Shown: positions 1 through 11,538 of the stretch, one piece after another
How positions within the stretch are numbered: position 1 is the first letter of the stretch
Layout of the letters: each line of letters starts with the position of its first letter
Notes under the pieces: generated by a model
Database searches by the model: none
Seen by the model: the letters and a program-made list of their open reading frames with translations, nothing else
Told to the model about the DNA's origin: nothing
Source: Pontederia crassipes
Lineage: Eukaryota > Streptophyta > Magnoliopsida > Commelinales > Pontederiaceae
NCBI GenBank assembly: GCA_030549335.1
Contig: CM060197.1
Location: 47,457,654-47,521,653 of the forward strand
Direction of reading: 5' to 3'
Length of the DNA stretch: 64,000 nucleotides
Program-made: the position numbers and the translations under genes

Positions 1-893
1 CGTGGGGAGACTCTCGTCGCCCACTATGGTGACTCAGAATGGATAAGGCATGGATTGTTACATCAAAGAACCTTGTCCCACCTCAAGACTGCCGAAACAT
101 CAAGTGATCACCAAGGAGGAGGTGGTCCTACGCTTTTCGTTCGGCAGAGGTATGGAAGACTCTACGTTGCAACCATTTGCAACATAGAGATGTTGAGTCA
201 AGCCCACAAGGAGACCTGAAGCATCCCGAAGCATCCGTGGGAAGACCCTTGTCGCTACGGATTGTGACCCGAAGCAGACAAGCTACAAGCATCGGCATCG
301 AAGAGATTGTGCTGTTTCAAGCCGTCGAAATTCAAGAACGACCATCGAGGGTGAGATGGTCCCGTACTTCGCATTCGATGGAAGGGAGACTTTGTGTTGC
401 GGCCACCCGCAATATAAATGCATTGAGTCAAGTCATGCAGGTCGAATGGCGAGATTCTTCATCGCGTTCTGCACGACCCTAGAGCAACTCTTTTCCGAGC
501 TATTCCTGAAAGCATACAAGAGTTATTTCAACCCCAAAGAAGCCAAACCACACAAGACGCGACGCAAGTCGAAGAGAAGTGAAGCCAACAGAGACTTGAC
601 GGATGGATAGTTGCTTGATGAAGTCAGACCGCACATGGCGGACTCCACTGGCGCTGCACAGGTGATGACCCCGGATTGAATGAAGGATCAGCAAGCGAAG
701 CAGGCCTGAGGGAGGAGTCCTCAGCGAGACCCCAAGGAGCGGGCATTCCTGGCGCTGTGCGATGCTAGTGAAGTAGAAGTCAAGGCAAATAAGGCAGAAT
801 TGAACGAGACAAACGAAGTCAAGATTGAAGACGAAGGCCCCGAGGAAGCCCGGACAACGACGTCGGGGCATCGCCGACTTTGGTGGGGGAGAA
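1..893 (+). mobile_element. Internal region of a non-coding LTR element (unit 1, cut by window start)
   Basis: Bases 268-893 match 1611-2236 almost base for base at an offset of 1343, so this is the internal part of a repeated LTR element. It ends in a purine-rich tract (881-893, TGGTGGGGGAGAA) directly before the LTR, as expected of a polypurine tract. Bases 150-200 and 370-440 are diverged copies of each other, so the internal region itself contains an older duplication. The short open frames here are repeated passively in both units and show no gag or pol motif, so I call the region non-coding. Confidence 0.75.
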
Positions 894-1559
894 TGTCACG
901 GGGCGTTTCCTGTGACACGAAGCGTGAAGCCTCGCGGCACTAGTGCCGCTTAACGTACAACCCTCGGCCGCTCAGTGCCAAAACAATGGAACACATGCAG
1001 CCGCTCCGCACTACGTAATATTGCGGAATACCAAGTTATCCGCCCTTTGGGCATTTATTTTGTAAGGCCGTCCTTATAAATGGTCAAGTAGGTGACGTTC
1101 CCATAGGGTACGTCTTTTGCATCTTCAATATGTAATAAGACTCATATACCTACGGTACATTGGGAGGAGTTGAGTAGTGCCTTCCGAGGCTCAATTGTAT
1201 GTTATGTTTCATCATATTTAATACAATCAAGCTTTCCTTTAATTCTAGTGTCATGACCTTGAGCGTGGGGTGGCAATCCACATCGATGTCCCTTCGTGGC
1301 GTCTCGTGGTTCCTCGGCTGCCCCTTCGGACTTTAAGCACCCAAGTGCTTGCATTAGCACCGCAACGCGCTAATGCAACGGACCTATGACGAGTAGTCCA
1401 ATACTCTAGTCAGGTTCGTGATTGAATGCCTATAAGAGCGACTCTCGGCATAGTCATCTCGATCATAAATCTTCCGCTGCTACTCAAAACAAGCTTGGCT
1501 AGGTGCCTATCCGCCTAGTCGTCGCACGTGGTCTAGTGTCCGAGAATGACCCCGTGACA
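894..1559 (+). repeat. LTR copy 1 of tandem LTR array
   Basis: The 666 bp unit begins TGTCACGGGG and ends CCCCGTGACA, a perfect 10 bp terminal inverted repeat with the canonical TG...CA ends. It is repeated at 2237-2902 with about 15 substitutions seen by eye (roughly 2 percent). A polypurine-like tract precedes it. No 5 bp target-site duplication can be tested because both sides are element sequence. Confidence 0.85.
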
Positions 1560-2236
1560 CGCGGCGGCCAGATCCGCCACCCTTCGCAAACGGCAGCCAG
1601 ATCCGGCCGGCCCGAAGCAGACAAGCTACAAGCATCGGCATCGAAGAGATTGTGCTGTTTCAAGCCGTCAAAATTCAAGAACGACCATCGAGGGTGAGAT
1701 GGTCCCGTACTTCGCATTCGATGGAAGGGAGACTTTGTGTTGCGGCCACTCGCAATATAAATGCATCGAGTCAAGTCATGCAGGTCGAATGGCGAGATTC
1801 TTCATCGCGTTCTGCACGACCCTAGAGCAACTCTTTTCCGAGCTATTCCTGAAAGCATACAAGAGTTGTTTCAACCCCAAAGAAGCCAAACCACACAAGA
1901 CGCAACGCAAGTCAAAGAGAAGTGAAGCCAACAGAGACTTGACGGACGGATAGTTGCTTGATGAAGTCAGACCGCACATGGCGGACTCCACTGGCGCTGC
2001 ACAAGTGATGACCCCGGATTGAACGAAGGATCAGCAAGCGAAGCAGGCCTGAGGGAGGAGTCCTCAGCGAGACCCCAAGGAGCGGGCATTCCTGGCGCTG
2101 CGTGATGCTAGTGAAGTAGAAGTCAAGGCAAATAAGGCAGAATTGAACGAGACAAATGAAGTCAAGATTGAAGACGAAGGCCCCGAGGAAGCCCGGACAA
2201 CGGCGTCGGGGCATCGCCGACTTTGGTGGGGGAGAA
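1560..2236 (+). mobile_element. Internal region of the non-coding LTR element (unit 2)
   Basis: This 677 bp segment lies between two near-identical LTRs. Its first ~50 bp are GC-rich (GATCCGGCCG-like motifs) and match the sequence after LTR 2. From 1611 it matches 268-893. It contains no retrotransposon protein motif. I see no convincing tRNA primer-binding site directly after the LTR. The polypurine tract is at 2224-2236. The size fits a TRIM or deletion-derivative element whose proteins would come from another copy. Confidence 0.75.
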
Positions 2237-2902
2237 TGTCACGGGGCGTTTCCCGTGAAACGAAGCGTGAAGCCTCGCGGCACTAGTGCCGCTTAACGTA
2301 CAGCCCTCGGCCGCTCAGTGCCAAAACAATGGAACACACGCAGCCGCCCCGCACTACGTAATATTGCGGAATACCAAGTTATCCGCCCTTTGGGCATTTA
2401 TTTTGTAAGGTCGTCCTTATAAATGGTCAAGTAGGTGACGTTCCCGTAGGGTACGTCTTTTGCATCTTCAATATGTAATAAGACTCATATACCTACGGTA
2501 CATTGGGAGGAGTTGACTAGTGCCTTCTGAGGCCCAATTGTATGTTATGTTTCATCATATTTAATACAAGCAAGTTTTCCTTTAATTCTAATGTCATGAC
2601 CTTGAGCGTGGGGTGGCAACCCACATCGATGTCCCTTCGTGGCGTCTCGTGGTTCCTCGGCTGCCCCTTCGGACTTTAAGCACCCAAGTGCTTGCATTAG
2701 CACCGCAACGCGCTAATGCAACGGACCTATGACGAGTAGTCCAATACTCTAGTCAGGTTCGTGATTGAATGCCTATAAGAGCGACTCTCGGCATAGTCAT
2801 CTCGATCATAAATCTTCCGCTGCTACTCAAAACAAACTTGGCTAGGTGCCTATCCGCCTAGTCGTCGCACGTGGTCTAGTGTCCGAGAATGACCCCGTGA
2901 CA
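2237..2902 (+). repeat. LTR copy 2 of tandem LTR array
   Basis: This is the second 666 bp LTR, exactly 1343 bp downstream of the first, with the same TGTCACGGGG...CCCCGTGACA ends. Most differences from copy 1 are C/T or G/A transitions, typical of decay at methylated cytosines. The order internal-LTR-internal-LTR-internal is what unequal recombination between LTRs produces. Confidence 0.85.
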
Positions 2903-3020
2903 CGCGGCGGCCAGATCCGGCCACCCTTCGCAAGCGGCAGCCAGATCCGGCCGGCCTCCGCGCGACGGCCAGATCCAGTCGCCCTCCGCGCACAGCGGCT
3001 AGATCCGGCCGCCCTTCTTT
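2903..3020 (+). repeat. GC-rich 5' internal leader following LTR 2, truncated
   Basis: The stretch contains about five degenerate copies of a GGCCAGATCCGGCCG-like motif. Its first ~50 bp match the start of the internal region after LTR 1 (1560-1610), so it is the beginning of a third unit. Similarity stops near 3020, where the composition falls abruptly to AT-rich. Confidence 0.6.
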
Positions 3021-4650
3021 ACCTCATGTTCATGGACCTAACAGTTGGATTCATATTTCGCAGCTCAATCTCATGAACGACCAAGATAAGCAAAAACTTT
3101 TTATGAATATCAGAGGATTTCTGATGTGAGATAAACATATATCAACCTATGTAGCTTCATATCTAGTAGTCCTGAATATCAGAGGATCTAGATTAAAATA
3201 TTGCTTGATATCTGCTAATCATTTCGAATGCTCCAAAAATATCTAGCATTGGATACTTCTATTGTACTGCAATAGCATGAGAATCTATGCAATCTTTTCT
3301 TCTTTTTTTTCTTCTCTCAATTGGCCATCTAGAGATTCTCCTCTGTCGTTCAATTTGAGTTCCTCTGAACACAAAGTTTAATGAATTTGGACTACCTCAG
3401 TTTAAAAGTTTGTGTGCTATAAGTATAATCATTTATGCCAAGAACAAGTTTTCAGAATTCGATTTGGTAACATTCATGGTTTAACACATTTTGAGCCAAC
3501 CGTATAAAGTCCTACTTTTTAGAAAATTAAATTCTAGACTACCTAGACTTCATATGCTACCAAGGAGAAACAGAAACTAGAGGTGGACTTCAGTTTTGTT
3601 TTAAGAAGAATTCAACGTATTAGGATGATTCCATGCTAATGAATCTTCATATTTCAAACTAGGTTAAGTCTTGTGTACATATTTGCATATTTCTCTTTTG
3701 CACTTTGTTCTTCTTGTTGTAATTGTTTCCTTATATTAATCATGAGCTATACTGTGCTACTTTTATTCATAGTTATATATATAACTTAACTTAGAAATGG
3801 AATAAATCACCTCAGATTTATGCATTAATGAAAGAAGCCTCCATCTTTTCCGTCAAGTAGCCACAAGATGTCGTTCCCTAATGTTTTTATTAGATCATGT
3901 TAAGGCCAGAGATTAGAGATCACTAGTGAAGACAACTTTGATCCATTAATAATCCAACACTCTGCAGGGCTCCATAATTTGCAGACCGTACACAATTCTA
4001 GGGAAGAGTACTCTTGGAACTTCAAGATCTAGCTTATTCCTCTCTATATATTGATCTTCTGCCTGGTGAGTTCTTCTATTCCTAATCTTCCATTCTAATA
4101 TTCCTCTCTATATATTGTCATTGTTGGCTATTCATTTATTTAATTTTGTCTCGACTTCCTAAAAAAAAGAATCTTATTTGTAGTTTGATAAGATAATTTT
4201 TGTTTATAGTTTGCTTCACATGGTTTGCGCCTTTGATTATATATGAAGGCTGCAATTCAATTGAAATACATGGTGCTTGTACATATCCATAAATCGAAAG
4301 TTTATGGCTTTCTGTGAAAGTTGAATCCATTCGTAGATTTTTCTTGCACATGGGATCATATGCCTATATAGAATGCTCCTGAATTAACATCTGAACCACA
4401 ACATAGTTCCTAGGTTTCTGTATGTTGTATTGTGCATTTGTTTCCATTATTAGAAAATCAAGTATTTCAGCTCGCTATACATGAATGACTGTTGTTTCAT
4501 AAACCGGATTCTTTCCTTATAAATGCATGACTGTAGTTTGTCACTGTGACTTTAAACCACGTAAATTATTTATGATTTATCCGTTATACATGCATGACAT
4601 AAATTTGGCCACACTGAAATTTTTGATGATTTGCAAATAATGCAGACATT
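3021..4650. other. Non-coding AT-rich stretch with a possible CACTA leader exon
   Basis: No coding sequence is recognisable. Around 3955-4070 there is exon-like sequence followed by a GTGAGT donor-like site, and an acceptor-like TGCAG lies just before the transposase ATG at 4651. A 5' untranslated exon plus a first intron of the downstream transposase gene is therefore plausible. I could not find a CACTAC terminus or subterminal repeats here, so the left end of that element is unresolved. Confidence 0.35.
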
Positions 4651-5294
4651 ATGTCGTACTTGAACGATCGTCGATGGATGTACAATAAAAATAATCCTGA
4701 TCATAGAGGTTTGACACAAGAATTCATAGATGACGTTGACTATTATGTTACTGTGGCTTGTCAATCCTTACAACATTAACGGGAGGGAACAATTAGGTGT
4801 CCTTATTTGAAATGTGCTAGCACAAAGTTACATACGATAGAGACTGTCAAAGATCACTTATATAGAAAGGGTTTCAAACCCAATTATTGGTAATGGGATG
4901 ATTTAGGCGAAGGAGCGCCTTCGACAAGCGTCCCAAATCCAAGTCTTCATTTTGTCGATCCTGAACCTACATTTACTTCGCAATATGAACAGTTAGTTTA
5001 TGACATAGCTGCAACTGAGTATGACAATATTAGATTTGAGCAGAATGAAGAGGCACCAAATCCAGAAGCAAGAGATTTTTATGACTTACTAAACGCATCG
5101 AGTCAACCCTTATGGCTTGGGTGTGAAAGTCGAACTATCACTTGCTGTTAGATTGTTGAATCTGAAAGGCGATCACAATATTTCACAAGCATGTTTTGAT
5201 GCATTTTTAGATATTTTAAAAAAGGTCACACCAACTGGGGCTCGTATTCTTGAAAATTTTTATAGGACAAAAAGATTGGTCGAGACGTTGTGAC
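4651..5294 (+). pseudogene. CACTA transposase TNP2-like, N-terminal fragment
   Basis: The frame from ATG 4651 reads as the Transpos_assoc type of N-terminus: a Trp-Met-Tyr start, a Phe-Ile-Asp-Asp segment, an Ile-Arg-Cys-Pro...Lys-Cys zinc-finger-like motif, then a Val-Lys-Asp-His-Leu...Gly-Phe segment. It is interrupted by a stop at 4777, a second stop after the zinc-finger region, and a frameshift near 5125. After that, family-typical sequence (leucine-rich AVRLLNLKGDHN, then NFYRTKRLVETL) continues in another frame. The sequence stops before the DDE catalytic region. Known family members cut and paste CACTA elements by binding subterminal repeats; this copy cannot. Confidence 0.8.
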
Positions 5295-5379
5295 ATTTGA
5301 ATTTTTTATCAATTATGAATTTGACTTGAATAAATTTTGTATTATGCATATGTATCGATTTGGTAAAGTAAAAATAAAG

Positions 5380-6910
5380 GAAAGGAGCCGGTCGTCCCTA
5401 GAGCTCTCACTACTCCGTCGGCTCCTAGATCAGCCATGGACATTCGCATGACAGAGCGTTCTTCTCCTCCGTCGGCTCCTAGATCAGCCACGGGCATTCG
5501 CATAATAGAACGTTCTTCTTCTCCGTCGGGTCCTTCCTCTCACGCTGATATTGCGAACTTGGAGACACAATTGCCACAACAACCCGCTCAGGCTTGTTGT
5601 TCCGTGGAAGGCTCAGACCAAGCTTCGTCAAATCATGTTTACAAAGCATTCGTGCAGCCAGATGAGAATTTAGTGTAACCGTTATTTTATGTATTTCGAA
5701 TCCTTATTCATTTTGTGATTCAGCCATGACATTTTATAATTTTGTGTCGTTACAGGTTTGTACCGTCGAAACCTGCGGCTTCGGCAGTTACTAAAGTGTT
5801 GCGACATAGGTATACTGAAGCGTGGCTTACACGGATGGAAGTTCCTTATGCCACGCGGCAGATGCTATTTAATGAATTTCAGGTATCTCTTAGAATCCAA
5901 CATGGTCATTAAAATTTATATTCGTAATACATTTATTATTTTTAAACACATGCAGACTGATGTGTGGTGGGAGCCCGAGAATACGAAAAAAATGTGGAAG
6001 GCTTTTAACTCTCGGTGCTCAAAGAGATTGTCCGCGATGCTTTCGGAAGCTCGAGCTGACGGAGAACGACCCAATTGGATCCCCGAGGCCGTTTGGATCG
6101 ATTTGCTAGGAAAGTGGTCCACCGAGGAGTACAAATTGAAATGCAAAAAAGCAAAAATCAGCCGAGAGTCCGACCAGGAGCGTGCTTGCATTCGGGCGGA
6201 TGTGTATCCACGAGCACGATTGCTAAGAAAATGGTAAGGTCTTTCAATACACTGTCGAGAAAATATTATACTTTAAGTTATAAATTTTAAAATATTATCT
6301 CATTGCAGGAGAAAGAGACGGGTAGACCACCTACTCAGGACGAAATTTTTCTCCGAACTCATCAGAAGAAGAACAAAGAATGAGTTTCGGATTATGCCCG
6401 GGAGACATATGTATGTAAATTTTTGTGCCTTTATTTTTTTCTAAATTGCAAGTTAATAGTTAATTAATAGTAATTTGAAGTCGATCACCTACTCGTCGTT
6501 TATAGTTAATTATTTTTGCGGGTTCTTTGTATTGTCTTTATATTTCAGGAGTCTTATAAAACAAAAGAAGTTGATCATATTATGCAAGCCACGCAGGAGG
6601 GGACCACACCGTTGACCCCAAGACAACTTTGGACGGACCACGTCGGCGTGAAGAAGGGTCGCATTTACGGCCTCGGATCTTCTGTGAGTGACACAGATAT
6701 TGGATATGGTCGACGAACTACTTCAGGTTCATCTCCTTCTGGTATGTAAGAAATGATGGATCAGGTGACCAAGACAAATAGGGAAGAGGTCAGAAAGGAA
6801 TTTGAAGAGCGTGAACGTCATAATAGGGCTAAAATGAAGAAAATGATGCGTGCCTTCATGCGTGGCGAATTGAACGATGACGATGACATGGTAGATTCAT
6901 TATACTTAAT
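5380..6910 (+). pseudogene. CACTA accessory gene, Transposase_24 family (Ptta/En/Spm), multi-exon
   Basis: Several exons are readable. The first (about 5380-5670) is Ser/Pro-rich. The second (5757-5882) begins after a TTACAG acceptor. The third (from 5955) carries the family hallmarks: a Trp-x-Pro-Glu...Trp-Lys-Ala-Phe segment, a Pro-x-Trp-Ile-Pro...Trp segment and a CVSTSTIAKKM motif. The fourth (from 6309) has the TGRPPTQDEIF motif, and the last (from 6550) contains the VGVKKGRIYGLG motif and a charged coiled-coil-like tail. Disruptions are a frameshift around 6170, a Trp-to-stop change after the KKKNKE motif, and further stops near the tail. Family members act as DNA-binding partners of the CACTA transposase. 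Confidence 0.8.
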
Positions 6911-7929
6911 TTTTTTTTGGCATTTGTTTTAATCTATAGATTCATTAGACTCATTAGATTCATATGCACTTTGACATCAACATGGGTACTAACGTAGATT
7001 TTACTCTTCATTCCTTTCAGTTAGATCTATAGAGTTTCAAAGTTTTCACCGGAAGTGGAGTGAACACAACTGGATCATGTAAATGTCAGTACTCAGTATA
7101 AATAAATATATGTTTAGTTTAGAACCATGGTAAATATAAAAAAAATTTACTTGCTGCATAAATATACTTGTAGTTTATGTTGATTGTTTTTTCTTGATTG
7201 GCCATGATCACCGCATGCTTCCTGATCACTGGATGTACACATGCCAACAACCAAACATTTAAACTCTTCTTTTATGTGGAGGTCAAGGGTTCCTGAACTT
7301 TCAATTTATGTCTCAAGAGTTCCTGAGCTTATTATAACTAATTTATCAAATTATGTTGATGTCAGATTCAAATTATGTTGTTTAAGAATTTTTATGGATT
7401 GTGAATGTACCTGATATAACTTTGAATCCTATGTTTTTATATTTTATTTACATTATCTCTCTATATATCTGCACTTTAGATTTTACTCTTCATTCGATTT
7501 CAAATCCGAATTCATGTTTTTTTTTGCATTTTCATATGTATATAACTTTATGAAATATCTATTGTGCAGTGACCAAGACTTCATAACTTGAGCTCTTCAT
7601 CGTGACGTTTGGAATGGCTTCACCAAGACTTCAATTTCTTTGGAATGGCTTTGAATTATGTGATGTATCGATAGTTACATTTTGTTGGATTATGTGATGT
7701 GAATGTGAATTATCTGTGATGGTTTGCCTGTGATGGATAGTATGATGTGAATTTGTGATGTGAGATGGATAGTATGATGTGAATTATGTGGATTATGTGA
7801 TGTGAATTATATGTTGTATGTGAATTATAGTATCTGTGATGTGAATTACATTTATTTCATGTAATTCTATGATGTGAATTATGTTGTATGTTGTATTATC
7901 TGTTCAGACATTTAAAATTCAGCATTTTT
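6911..7929. other. AT-rich 3' part of the CACTA element, no gene
   Basis: No coding sequence is visible. Bases 7690-7890 contain a loose minisatellite of GATGTGAATTATGT-like units. The region is probably the 3' untranslated and intergenic part of the element between the accessory gene and the subterminal repeats. Confidence 0.5.
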
Positions 7930-8557
7930 AAATTTTTTTTTGTTTCCGACGGTCCTGAACGTCGGAAATAGCTGAAATATTGCAATGTGGATAACAAATT
8001 TTTTCGATACTTACCGACGGTTATAACCGTCCGTGCAGCATTATCGACGGTCATAGACGTCAGAAATTAGTTGTGGAGTCGATGGGTAAAACCGTCGACA
8101 CAAGTTAGTCGACGATTTAAACTGTCGATACTATCGACGGTTAAAGCCGCCGATATATATCGACGGTCAAAACCGTCGATAGTATTGATGGTTCAAGCCG
8201 TCGATAGATATCGACGGCACGAACCGTCGATACTATCGACGGTTTAAGCCGTCGATAAATATTGACGGCACGAACCGTCGATACTATCGACGGTTACCGA
8301 TAAATATTGACGGTTTTAACCGTCGATAGTATCGACAGTTTATGCCGTCGATACTCAACGTTCGACGGCCGCGCCCGCCAAATAGACCGTCTGTAATACC
8401 GACGGTTCGAAAAAAAATCGTCGCAAATTATTTGCGACGACCCTTCTTCGCACGGACATTATCCGTCGAAAGAACCGTCGGAAAACATTATTTCCGACGG
8501 ATCTGGCTATTTTACCGATGGTTCGGACCGTCTGTAACAGGCGCATTTCTTGTAGTG
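7930..8557 (+). repeat. CACTA 3' subterminal repeat array and terminal inverted repeat
   Basis: About twenty copies of a palindrome-forming motif (TATCGACGGTT / AACCGTCGATA) alternate in both orientations from about 7945 to 8540. The array ends with TTTCTTGTAGTG at 8546-8557, which reads CACTACAAGAAA on the other strand. In CACTA elements such subterminal arrays are transposase-binding sites. Small open frames across this block are by-products of the repeats. Confidence 0.85.
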
Positions 8558-8937
8558 AATCACTCCTTATAGCTTGTGTAACGACTCGAAATCCACCCAA
8601 AAAATTTTAGTCATTTAAGATAATTTCGCACTGTTAGTCCGTTCATCATGCAATATTTAACAACAAAAGACTTGACAATTTAAACAAAATCATAATAAAT
8701 AAAAACATTCTATTATTCATATCATAATCAATACTTCAAAAAATATTAAATGCCTAAATTTTCAGTACATTAATAGAACTATATGACTTATTTAAACCTA
8801 AGCTGCAACACTTCGTCATGAGCTTGAGCTATCATCTATCACTTAATCTTGGTTACCTGCATGGATCCATAGTATAGGGTTTCCCAATTAGAGTATGTGA
8901 AGATCAATATCCTATCACGTGATACTACATGCGATGC

Positions 8938-9048
<111 letters not shown>

Positions 9049-10327
9049 TGCATACCATGAAATATATCATAAACCTTATGTGACAATGCATCATGTTTAC
9101 ATTCGTTCGTCATACAACATTCATATAAGGTAAACATCATGTCATACCTGCTTTACTTTGGATCCATCACCTGCAAGTAGCATGCAATAGAAACATACAT
9201 TCATATCATTCATCACATGCATGACATTTCATTTCTTTTCACATTCATGTACATTCTAAAAGTTTCTTCATAACCCATTGATCCTTTCATAACTCCTTTC
9301 ATACTTTACATCTTCTCAGGGTTGCTTTATAATCCTTTCAATCTTATTTCATCATTCTTTTCTTTCTTTATTATGTGATCCTTCATGTGTCATTTCCATC
9401 ATTCATCTTTATCACATAATATCATCTTGATTTTCATTCCATATCATAAGTCATATTTAGGAACACACACATCATAATAGTGAGGAACTTTATTCCTAAT
9501 CATCTTTAGAAATATATGCAATTTATGATGAGGGACATTGTTCCTTTAAAAAGTATATACACAAATGTAAGACTTTATTTCTCAAGATTAGATCCCCTTG
9601 AAGTACATACATAAGTGTAGGATTTTATTTTCCATCTTTACTTCATCATTCAATCTTCATTATTTATTATAAGATACTTTGAAGTTAACTTTACTTTCAT
9701 TCTTACTTTATCTTATAACATCTTTGATCTTAATATAGTTAAAAGAATCAAATCACATCATCACATTGGCTAACTAGGCCACATTCTTGAAAACAAGCAC
9801 ATCATAATAGTGAGGAACTTTATTCCAAGGAATACACACACTATAATAGTGAGAGACTTTATTTCGAATAGTACACGTAATATAATAGTGAAGGACTTTA
9901 TTCTAGGGAATACACACACTTTCTGACGAGGGACTTTGTTCTCTGAGAAGCACATACACAAATGCAGGACTTTACTTCGCGGGCTTAGATCCCCTTGAAG
10001 TACATAGATAGTTGTAGGACTTTGTTTCTCAACATTGATGAGTGAGACATTCTTCAACTTTAGGTGCATTATACTTTACAATACATCAATCATTCTTCAT
10101 ATTTTAGTCTAATTATGACTGAGCATGCATTACGTGTATGTAGGTGTCATACACAATCAATACACATTAATACATAACCTATATACATAAGAAAATAGGT
10201 TTAAAACGTCATAAAACCATTTTCCAACGTCACAGCCATGGCCATAAATGTTATGGCCATGCTGAGCATTGTCATGGACATGTCTAACATTCTCACGATC
10301 ATGCCCAGAAGTGTCACAGTCGTGCCC

Positions 10328-11538
10328 TGTTGGATCCCAAATGACACCAAGAGGAGGAGGAGGGGGGGGGGGGGGGGGAGGGGTGAATTGGTGTTTAAAA
10401 ATAAATGTATCAATTTCACAAAAACCATTGCAGAAGCTTAAAATTGATTCTTTTAATCTTTTAAATCAATGCAATTCAGATCATAAACATAATATGCGAA
10501 AGAGAAAGAAAATTAAATACAAGCATATGGTGGTTGTTGACGAGGTTCGACCATACCTTGGCTTACGTCCTCGCTCCGACTTCTCGACCTCGAGACCGTC
10601 GGAGATTTCACTAAAACACTTTCTTTGTTCCAAATAGGACAAGGAAGAGAAGCCCTTTACTTCAACCATATTTTCTTCGTTTCGAGAGGTAAGGCAACCT
10701 CTCCTCCTATGAAGCTTATGTTTTCTCTCACTCAAGAGGTAAGATATGGAACCTCTTTTACACAGGAGTTCTCTCAATTTTTCTGAACAATAGTTTCTCT
10801 CTTTTACAATACTATGCTCACAAGAAGAGAAGAGAGAAAGAAGAGAAAGACTAAAATGATAACTTTAAGAAAAAGTCTTCTTTCGAAAATTTGAAGTTTT
10901 TCTTCAATGCTTGGGTTGATGCTTTGCTTTTGACTTTGACACTCCTTTTGTAGGCTACATCATGTGAAAAATTCGTCCAAAATTTATTCGACATTTTACT
11001 CATTCAAAATAGTCGTTATTATTCATTTGACCCGGAGGTCGATCGACCGCACATCTGGACCGGTCAACCTATTAGTGTAACTGTTATGCGATTTCTTCAG
11101 CTTCTTCGCTTGATTGGTCGACCAGTATAGTCTCGACATTGATCGATACATTGACTGGTATAGTCTTGACGTCGACCGATATTGTCTTGATATGAATCTG
11201 GGCAGCATATGCATTGATCGGTCGATCGGTATAGCCTCGACCGACCTTCTTTGCTTCGACTGACATGTTGACCAACTTACAATATTTTGAGCATAATATT
11301 TTGCATAGTTATCCAAATTAGATAATCTTGGATTCTATGGAGAACTAACAGGATTCTCTACAACTTTGATATTTATCATTCATTCAGAATCTAATAAAAT
11401 CATAGTAAATTATTTAATCAAATTTTAGTGATAAAGTTATTCATTTTTACTTAAACCTTTTCAACATTTAACTTTAATCTTTTGAAGTTTGTATCATCAA
11501 AATATAATTTTATATGACATTAAAATTTTGCTCCAACA
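10328..11538. mobile_element. Solo LTR of a Ty1/copia-like element nested in the long LTR
   Basis: The segment begins TGTTGGATCCCAAATGACACC and ends GCTCCAACA, a 6 bp TGTTGG/CCAACA terminal inverted repeat. The second copy of the surrounding duplication (about 12950) is uninterrupted at the equivalent position, which supports an insertion. It contains a run of about 17 G at 10362-10378 and, at 11030-11280, several GGTCGACCGGTATAG-like units. No coding domain is present. The 5 bp flanks (TGCCC and TAATC) do not match, so target duplication is not demonstrated. Confidence 0.75.

Larger units (their letters stand above)
4651..8557 (+). mobile_element. CACTA (En/Spm) DNA transposon, 5' end unresolved
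   Basis: The element combines a TNP2-like N-terminal fragment, a Transposase_24-like second gene and about 600 bp of subterminal repeats. It ends in the inverse of CACTACAAGAAATGCGCC at 8540-8557. The main catalytic part of the TNP2 transposase is absent between about 5294 and 5380, so this is a deletion derivative. The 3' flank begins AAT; the matching left 3 bp duplication cannot be checked because the left terminus was not found. Confidence 0.8.

Noticed and set aside
177-2214. Several 60-120 codon open frames on both strands within the LTR array
   Set aside because: They recur at the exact 1343 bp repeat offset on both strands and contain no gag, pol or host protein motif.
7930-8570. Regularly spaced palindromic repeats resembling a CRISPR array
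   Set aside because: Repeat orientation alternates, spacers are short and themselves repetitive, and the block ends in a CACTA terminus in a plant genome.
8355-8600. Arg-rich open frames on both strands
   Set aside because: They are translations of the CACTA subterminal repeats.
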